19,418 bases of DNA. It comes from CAZOJJ01 sp964580105 (lineage in GTDB: Bacteria; Bacteroidota; Rhodothermia; Rhodothermales; Rubricoccaceae). Of the stretch, positions 14,569 to 19,418 are shown one piece after another (the stretch's first letter is position 1; each line of letters begins with the position of its first letter). The notes below the pieces were generated by a model. It saw only the letters and a list, made by a program, of their open reading frames with translations, searched no databases and had not been told where the DNA came from. A program made the translations under genes and the position numbers. Location of the stretch: the NCBI GenBank assembly GCA_964580105.1, contig CAZOJJ010000050.1, positions 1-19,418 of the forward strand. The letters are read 5' to 3'.

Positions 14569-15666
14569 TCACCGCGTCCGCTTGCGCCGGTTGCGGACGT
14601 AATCCTCGAACAGGAACCCGCCGAGGTCGTCGAGGCCGGCGTAGTAGGCGCGGCCCTGGTTGACCTCGGTGAGCTGGCGGACGAACGCCTGGAGGTACGG
14701 GTCCCGCGCGATCATGAACGTCGTGATCGTGATGCGCTCGCGGCGGCAGATGGCGGCCTCGTCGAGCACCTTGTTGACGATGCGGCGGTCGAGGCCGTAG
14801 GCGTTCTTGTAGAGCCGGCCGTTCTCGAACTGCGCGCTCGGCTTGCCGTCGGTGATGAGGAAGATCTGCTTGTTGCGGTTCTTCCGGCGGCGGAGGATGT
14901 CGCGGGCGCGCTCCAGCCCGGCGCGCGTGTTGGTGTGGTAGGGGCCGACTTGCAGGTAGGGGAGGTCCTTCATCTCGACCTCCCAGGCGTCGTCGCCGAA
15001 GGCCACGATGTCGAGCGTGTCCTTGGGGTAGCGCGTGGTGATGAGCTCGGCCAGCGCGAGGGCCGTCTTGCGGGCAGGCGTGATGCGGTCCTCGCCGTAG
15101 AGGATCATCGAGTGGCTGAGGTCGATCATGAGGACCGTCGCCACGGAGGTGTGGTAGTCCGTCTCGAAGACCTGGAAGTCGTCTTCGTGGAGCGCGAAGT
15201 CGCCGAGGCCGCGCCGGAAGGCGTTGGAGAGCGTGCCGGTCACGTCGAGGTTGTGGACGTCGTCGCCGAAGGCGTAGGGCCGCGTCTCGGGCTGGCGCTC
15301 GTCGCCCGCGCCGGTGAAGGGCGTCTTGTGGGCGCCGCGCCCGCTCTTGCGCAGGTGCGCGAAGATCTCCTCCAGCGAGCGCTCGCGGAGGCCGCGCTCC
15401 GCCTTCGCCGTGATCTGGACGACGCCGGTCTCCTCGTCGCGTTCGAGGTAGCCCCGGTTCTGGAGCTCCTCGATGAAGTCGCCGAGGCCGAGGCCCTCGC
15501 CGGTGATGCCGTACTCGTTGTCGAGCTGGGTGAGCCAGCGGAGCGCCTCGGCCGCGTCCCCGCCCGTGTGGTAGAGGAGCTGCTGGAAGAGGTCGAAGAG
15601 GGTGTCGAAGGTGGAGCGGGTGCGGCCGTGGCGGGCGTCGTCCCACTCCGCGTAGCGGAAGCGCAT
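14569..15666 (-). CDS. VWA domain-containing protein
   Basis: The 365-aa soluble protein has a helical N-terminal half (1-165, including FDTLFDLFQQLLYHTGG) and a C-terminal von Willebrand A domain. The metal-ion-dependent adhesion site is intact: DLSHS (182-186), Thr247 in HTNTRAG and ITDG (271-274). There is no signal peptide, and the C-terminus is basic (RNRRKRTR). Such proteins often act with MoxR-type AAA ATPases; none is visible here. It converges on the SGNH gene with 9 bp between stops, so no space for a classic terminator. Downstream of the TPR gene on the same strand (95 bp apart). No evident lasso role. Confidence 0.85.
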   Translation of the reverse strand: MRFRYAEWDDARHGRTRSTFDTLFDLFQQLLYHTGGDAAEALRWLTQLDNEYGITGEGLGLGDFIEELQNRGYLERDEETGVVQITAKAERGLRERSLEEIFAHLRKSGRGAHKTPFTGAGDERQPETRPYAFGDDVHNLDVTGTLSNAFRRGLGDFALHEDDFQVFETDYHTSVATVLMIDLSHSMILYGEDRITPARKTALALAELITTRYPKDTLDIVAFGDDAWEVEMKDLPYLQVGPYHTNTRAGLERARDILRRRKNRNKQIFLITDGKPSAQFENGRLYKNAYGLDRRIVNKVLDEAAICRRERITITTFMIARDPYLQAFVRQLTEVNQGRAYYAGLDDLGGFLFEDYVRNRRKRTR

Positions 15667-15761
15667 GGGGCGGTCTATGGCGTGTTGGGTGCCGCGTCAA
15701 GGCACTCTCATGCCGTGCGCAGCACGCCTTACCTCCACCCGCGCGCGCCGTTCCTACGCGC

Positions 15762-16931
15762 TCACCCTCGGTACGGCGTCTGGAGGTACCGGCGGGCGCG
15801 GTCGTGGGCGCCGGAGCGGTCGGGCAGCGCCAGCACCTGCTCGTAGCGGCGGACGGCCGCCTCGCGCTCGCCGCGGGCGTCGAAAGCCATGCCCTGGCGG
15901 AGCCGGCCGAGCACCTGGAACGCCGAGACCTCCTCGCGGCGCTCGGCGATCTGCTGGAGGCGGTAGAGGTGAGCCAGCGCGCCGTCGTAGTCGCGGCGGA
16001 TCATGGCGTTGCGGGCGAGGAAGTAGAGCGCCTGCTCGGCGGTGGCGTCGTTGTAGCCGGAGCGGCGGAGGGCGTGGCGGAGGAGGACGGCGCGGAAGAT
16101 GGCGTCGGCCTCGTCGTAGTGGCCGAAGTGGGCCTGGATGCGGCCTTCGAGGGCGTGGAAGAACGCGTTGTCCGGGTAGTAGTAGCGGAGCCAGTGGGTG
16201 TAGCGGAGGGCGGCGTCGTAGTCCCGCTCGTGGAGGTAGTGGAGGAGGGCGAGCTGGTAGGCGGCCTCGGCCTGGAGGTAGGTGCCCTCCTGGAAGGTGT
16301 GCTCGAGGAGCCGGAGGCCGCGCTCGCGGTCGCCGCGGGCGAAGAGGCTCAGCAGCGGGCGGAAGCGGGGGTGGTCCTCGCGGAGGGTGGCGGCGTAGTA
16401 GTCGTAGACGCCCTTGCCGAACTGGTAGTCCGCGTTGTCGGGGTCGCGGCGGGCCACGTCGAGGACGTAGTCCTTGGCGGCGCTGGCATCGAAGGCGGCG
16501 CGGAGGTAGTCGCGGCGGTTGGCGCGGAGGCGGGCGCGGAAGGCGAGGGCGGCGCCCTTGAAGAAGAGGGCGTCGGGGTCGGTGCGGTCCCGGCGGAGGC
16601 GGCGGTCGGCGCGCCGGACGACGACCGTCATGGCGTCGTAGAAGGCCTCGTCGTGGGACGTGTCCGAGAGGTCGGCGAGGATGCGCCACCAGGGGACGAG
16701 GGCGCGGAGGAAGGCGGCGGCAGGGTGGTCCGGGTGCTGCGCCGCGAGGCCGTCGAAGACGTTCTCCGCCTCGGTGAACTGCATGTTGTAGAGGAAGCCG
16801 AGGCCCCGTTTGGCCTGCTCCTCGAAAATCGGGTCTTCGAGGAGCGAGGCGGGCTGGGCGAGGCCGGCCGGAGCGGCGGCCCCGAGCAGCACCAGCACGG
16901 CGAGCAGTCGGTGAAGCCGGCGGACGCGCAT
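15762..16931 (-). CDS. Secreted tetratricopeptide-repeat protein
   Basis: The 389-aa protein opens with a signal peptide (MRVRRLHRLLAVLVLLGAAA, with a cleavage-like GLAQ near 22-26). The mature part consists of helical TPR-like repeats. Visible units include FLYNMQFTEAENVFDGLAAQHPDHPAA, LLHYLHERDYDAALRYTHWLRYYYPDN, ALEGRIQAHFGHYDEADAIF and GMAFDARGEREAAVRRYEQVLALP, given here in outline. It probably serves as a periplasmic or outer-membrane protein-interaction scaffold. No enzymatic motif. The 309 bp upstream (16932-17240) hold the divergent histidine-kinase promoter candidate and no gene. Function unknown beyond the fold. Confidence 0.83.
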   Translation of the reverse strand: MRVRRLHRLLAVLVLLGAAAPAGLAQPASLLEDPIFEEQAKRGLGFLYNMQFTEAENVFDGLAAQHPDHPAAAFLRALVPWWRILADLSDTSHDEAFYDAMTVVVRRADRRLRRDRTDPDALFFKGAALAFRARLRANRRDYLRAAFDASAAKDYVLDVARRDPDNADYQFGKGVYDYYAATLREDHPRFRPLLSLFARGDRERGLRLLEHTFQEGTYLQAEAAYQLALLHYLHERDYDAALRYTHWLRYYYPDNAFFHALEGRIQAHFGHYDEADAIFRAVLLRHALRRSGYNDATAEQALYFLARNAMIRRDYDGALAHLYRLQQIAERREEVSAFQVLGRLRQGMAFDARGEREAAVRRYEQVLALPDRSGAHDRARRYLQTPYRG

Positions 16932-17037
16932 GAAGACGACGGGAGGGAGGACGGCGGGCTACCGAAACGGCCAACGCTGCGCATCCATTGTGGATTCCAC
17001 CGGCGGCGTCGAGGAGCGGTGGAGCGGCGGTACCCCA

Positions 17038-17066
17038 TTGCGAAAATGAACGTATGAGTCTATACT
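17038..17066 (+). promoter_or_regulatory. Possible sigma70-like promoter upstream of the histidine kinase
   Basis: TTGCGA (17038-17043), a 17-nt spacer and TATACT (17061-17066) stand out as an AT-rich island in GC-rich surroundings. Matches to TTGACA and TATAAT are 4/6 and 5/6. It lies about 175 nt before the kinase ATG, implying a long leader. The spacing is optimal by E. coli rules; Bacteroidota promoters usually differ, so this is tentative. Confidence 0.38.
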
Positions 17067-17240
17067 GTGTGCTGCGGGATTCCACGAGGGGCGGTTTCGC
17101 CTTTCGCAACGAGCGGGGACAGGTCGCTTCGCAGAACGATGGAGTCCGGTCCGGCCTCGTGACAGGAGCTCCGGCTGCTTTCCCACGCCCTTCTCCTCGT
17201 CTTCGGCTCCGACGTGCCGCTGTCTCCTTCTTCAGACCTC

Positions 17241-18344
17241 ATGCTTCGCGGCGACCCGGGCGAGGTGGCGACGCGCCCGCCGCCCGAGGCGCTCGACGCC
17301 CTCTACGCCACGGCTCCCGTCGGTCTCGCCGTCCTCGACCGCGACCTCCGGTTCGTCCACGTCAACGCGTGGCTGGCGGCGACGAACGGATGCCCGGCCT
17401 GCGCCCACCTCGGCCGGACGCCGGGGGAGGTCGCTCCGGAACCCGGAGCCGCCATCGAGTCGCTCCTGCGCCGGGTCGTTGAGACGGGCATGTCGCTCCT
17501 CGAACACCCCGTCTCGGTGCCGGGCCGCGCGCCCGGCGGCGACCAAACCTACCTCGTCAGCGCCGCCCCTCAGACCGGGGAGGCGGGGGAGGTCGAGGGG
17601 ATCAGCGTGGTCGTGCAGGACGTCTCGTCGCTCCTCCGGGCACAGCGGGCCCTCGAAGCGACCGGGCTGGCCGAGGAGAGAGCACGCGCGCAGGAGCGTG
17701 CACGGATCGCGCAGGTGCTCCACGACGACCTTCAGCAGGTACTCTACGGGCTCCGTCTCCGCCTCGGTGCCCTCCGCCGGGAGCTCGGCGTCTGCGCCGA
17801 GGCAGACGTGGCCCGCACCTTCGACGGCATCGACGCGCTCGCCGCGCGGGCCCTCACGGTGACCCGGACGCTCACGCTCGATCTCACGCCGCCGGTCCTG
17901 GCCCAGGAAGGCCTCGATGCCTCGCTCGCGTGGCTGGCCGAGCTCATGCGCCAGACGCACGGCCTCGAGGTCCGTCTTCATCGCGACGCTCCCGTCCCGC
18001 TGCGGGACGCGGACCTCCACGCGCTGCTGGTCCAGATCGTCCGCGAGTTGCTCTTCAACGTCGTCAAGCACGCCGCCACCCGCCGCACCGACGTGACCGT
18101 CCTGCTAGGCGACGGCCGAATCCTCCTCACCGTTGAGGACGAGGGGGTCGGGTTCGATTCGTCGCAGCTGGAGCGCAAGCGGTTGGCCGGGCAGGGCGGG
18201 TTCGGCCTGAAGAACATTCGCGAGCGCCTTGCCCTCTTCGGAGGCCGGATGGACATCGTGTCGAGCCCCGGCACCGGAACCCGCGTTACCCTGTCGCTTC
18301 CAATACCTCCCTTCTTCTCTCCGCCCCCTCCGGCCGCTACCTGA
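17241..18344 (+). CDS. Soluble PAS sensor histidine kinase (HisKA_3 / NarX-DegS type)
   Basis: The 367-aa kinase has no membrane segment. A PAS domain (about 15-130; ALYATAPVGLAVLDRDLRFVHVNAWLA in outline) precedes a HisKA_3 dimerisation helix with phospho-acceptor His161 in QVLHDDLQQ. The HATPase_c domain shows the N-box ELLFNVVKHA (Asn273), DEGVGFD and the GGFGLKNIRERL G2 box. ATG 17241 is chosen; an in-frame GTG at 17214 would add nine residues. Nine bp separate it from the response regulator, so they form a cognate pair. The signal is unknown and presumably cytoplasmic. Small PAS domain ends with VVVQDVSSLLRAQRALE, a typical linker coiled coil. Confidence 0.9.
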   Translation: MLRGDPGEVATRPPPEALDALYATAPVGLAVLDRDLRFVHVNAWLAATNGCPACAHLGRTPGEVAPEPGAAIESLLRRVVETGMSLLEHPVSVPGRAPGGDQTYLVSAAPQTGEAGEVEGISVVVQDVSSLLRAQRALEATGLAEERARAQERARIAQVLHDDLQQVLYGLRLRLGALRRELGVCAEADVARTFDGIDALAARALTVTRTLTLDLTPPVLAQEGLDASLAWLAELMRQTHGLEVRLHRDAPVPLRDADLHALLVQIVRELLFNVVKHAATRRTDVTVLLGDGRILLTVEDEGVGFDSSQLERKRLAGQGGFGLKNIRERLALFGGRMDIVSSPGTGTRVTLSLPIPPFFSPPPPAAT

Positions 18345-18353
18345 TCCGCCCCT

Positions 18354-19007
18354 ATGCCCCACCGAATTTTCCTCGTCGAAGATCACCCCGTCATGCGCGA
18401 GGGGTACGTCCACCTGCTCTCCCGGGAGCCGGACCTCTTCGTCTGCGGGCAGGCCGCCAGCGGCCGCGAAGCCCTCAACGCCATTCCTGCCACCCACCCT
18501 GACCTCGTCGTCGTCGACCTCTCCATCCCGGAGATGAGCGGGCTGGAGGTGGTCAAGCAGCTCCGCGCCACGATGCCGAAGGTGCCCACGCTGGTGGTGA
18601 CCGCCCACAGCGAGGCGCTCTACGCCGAGCGTGCGCTCCGCGCGGGGGCGCGCGGCTTCCTGATGAAAGACGCCCCGCCCACCGAGGTGCTCGAAGCCGT
18701 GCGGCAGGTGCTCCGCGGCGAGCGCTACCTCAGCCCGGCGCTCCGGGACCGGCTGGCCTCCCGCCCTCCCAGCCAGAAGGGGATGCCCCCCTCGCCCCTC
18801 ACCGTCCTGAGCGACCGGGAGCTGGAGGTGTTCGAGTACTTCGGGCGGGGGTACTCCACGACGCAGACGGCCGACGCCCTGTTCATCAGCCCCAAGACGG
18901 TCGAGACCCACCGGGCCAACATCAAGCGCAAGTTGGGGCTGGAGCACGCCAACGAGGTCGTCCAGCAGGCCACGCTCTGGGTCGAGTCGCTCGACGAGCC
19001 GGCGTGA
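18354..19007 (+). CDS. NarL/FixJ-family response regulator with LuxR-type HTH
   Basis: The 217-aa regulator has an N-terminal receiver domain with acidic pocket Glu9-Asp10 and phospho-acceptor Asp55 in VVVDLSIPEMSG; TAHS and FLMKDAPP supply the conserved Thr and Lys. A C-terminal LuxR-type helix-turn-helix follows (about 145-210: LSDRELEVFEYFGRGYSTTQTADALFISPKTVETHRANI in outline). Phosphorylation by the adjacent kinase should drive DNA binding. Targets are not evident; the lasso locus about 10 kb away is not specifically implicated. A strong hairpin follows 21 bp after the stop. Confidence 0.93.
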   Translation: MPHRIFLVEDHPVMREGYVHLLSREPDLFVCGQAASGREALNAIPATHPDLVVVDLSIPEMSGLEVVKQLRATMPKVPTLVVTAHSEALYAERALRAGARGFLMKDAPPTEVLEAVRQVLRGERYLSPALRDRLASRPPSQKGMPPSPLTVLSDRELEVFEYFGRGYSTTQTADALFISPKTVETHRANIKRKLGLEHANEVVQQATLWVESLDEPA

Positions 19008-19028
19008 GCCGGGTGGCCTGAAGACGCA

Positions 19029-19060
19029 GCGCCCGGCACCTCCGAGGAGGCGCCGGGCGC
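19029..19060 (+). terminator. Strong hairpin terminator of the two-component operon
   Basis: GCGCCCGGC (19029-19037) pairs perfectly with GCCGGGCGC (19052-19060). The inner CCTC/GAGG (19039-19042 and 19047-19050) extends the stem across an A-C mismatch, with loop CGAG. There is no immediate T tract, common for high-GC genomes. Confidence 0.75.
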
Positions 19061-19184
19061 GGCATGGCTCTGGATGGGCGGAGGGAGCCGGAGGGGCGGG
19101 AGTCTGAGCCGCGAGGGGCATGCGCTCAGACGCTGGGATGAAACCTAGGGGTGCGCCACCGTTTTTCTCTTCGGGGGTTTCCCT

Positions 19185-19254
19185 ATTCAGGTAGCACCCA
19201 TTCAGGTAGCACCCATTCAGGTAGCACCCATTCAGGTAGCACCCATTCAGGTAG
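19185..19254. repeat. 15-bp tandem repeat (VNTR) truncated by a scaffold gap
   Basis: The unit ATTCAGGTAGCACCC occurs four times perfectly (19185-19244) plus a 10-base partial copy running into 100 N. The gap probably reflects an unresolved longer array. The unit length of 15 is a multiple of 3 and reads LPEWV in one minus frame, but no credible gene encloses it. No spacers, so not CRISPR. Confidence 0.93.
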
Positions 19255-19354
19255 NNNNNNNNNNNNNNNNNNNNNNNNNNNNNNNNNNNNNNNNNNNNNN
19301 NNNNNNNNNNNNNNNNNNNNNNNNNNNNNNNNNNNNNNNNNNNNNNNNNNNNNN
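19255..19354. other. Assembly gap (100 N) and unassigned right edge
   Basis: Exactly 100 N after the tandem repeat. The 64 bp that follow (19355-19418) show no recognisable feature, and contiguity with the left side rests on scaffolding only. Confidence 0.98.
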
Positions 19355-19418
19355 CGGCCGTGTGTGAGCTTGCCCCGGTCTGGTGGACACCCCGACCTTC
19401 CTACCAAGATCGAGGTGC

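Noticed and set aside
19185..19254. CRISPR array
   Set aside because: The 15-bp units are directly adjacent without spacers and there are no cas genes.
19183..19407. Minus-strand frame with LPEWV pentapeptide repeats
   Set aside because: It spans the 100-N gap, starts at a TTG near the edge, and is explained by the tandem DNA repeat.

Overview
The window is a high-GC bacterial chromosome segment. Gene families, codon use and weak Shine-Dalgarno signals suggest a marine member of the Rhodothermota/Bacteroidota side (Rubricoccus/Rubrivirga-like). That placement is inference, since there is no rRNA or marker gene here. Two blocks of exactly 100 N (11537-11636 and 19255-19354) are scaffold gaps of unknown true length.

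Layout. 1-1712 (minus): the N-terminal part of a secreted CSLREA/parallel beta-helix protein with an IPT/TIG domain, running off the left edge. 1963-8783: a complete lasso-peptide biosynthetic locus. The ABC exporter and the B2 leader protease point left. Diverging from them over a 57-bp gap are an HPr-kinase-like lasso kinase, a sulfotransferase, the PqqD-like B1/RRE protein and the asparagine-synthetase-like cyclase C, followed by two short precursor genes. The precursors encode cores GADPYVGGETFGYTPS and GADPTTGGETVAYTPIS, each predicted to form a Gly1-Glu9 ring with a tail ending in Ser. A 158-bp MITE-like element flanked by CTAG lies between them, and a hairpin terminator follows the second.

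9104-14559 (plus): a tightly packed, often overlapping run of a 2OG-Fe(II) Asp/Asn beta-hydroxylase, a GT8-like glycosyltransferase, two more sulfotransferases (one broken by a scaffold gap), an MBOAT O-acyltransferase and an SGNH/AlgJ-like partner. It may be a tailoring extension of the lasso locus or an adjacent glycan-modification cassette. The hydroxylase is the best candidate lasso tailoring enzyme of this block.

14569-16931 (minus): a VWA-domain protein and a secreted TPR protein, likely unrelated housekeeping/accessory genes. 17241-19007 (plus): a soluble PAS/HisKA_3 histidine kinase and a NarL/FixJ response regulator, followed by a strong hairpin. The right end holds a 15-bp tandem repeat interrupted by the second gap.

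Proposed pathway: B1 binds the WxxPxL leader motif and delivers the precursor to the B2 protease; C adenylates Glu9 and closes the macrolactam; the kinase modifies the C-terminal Ser; sulfotransferase and hydroxylase may decorate conserved Tyr/Thr and Asp3; the ABC protein exports the product.
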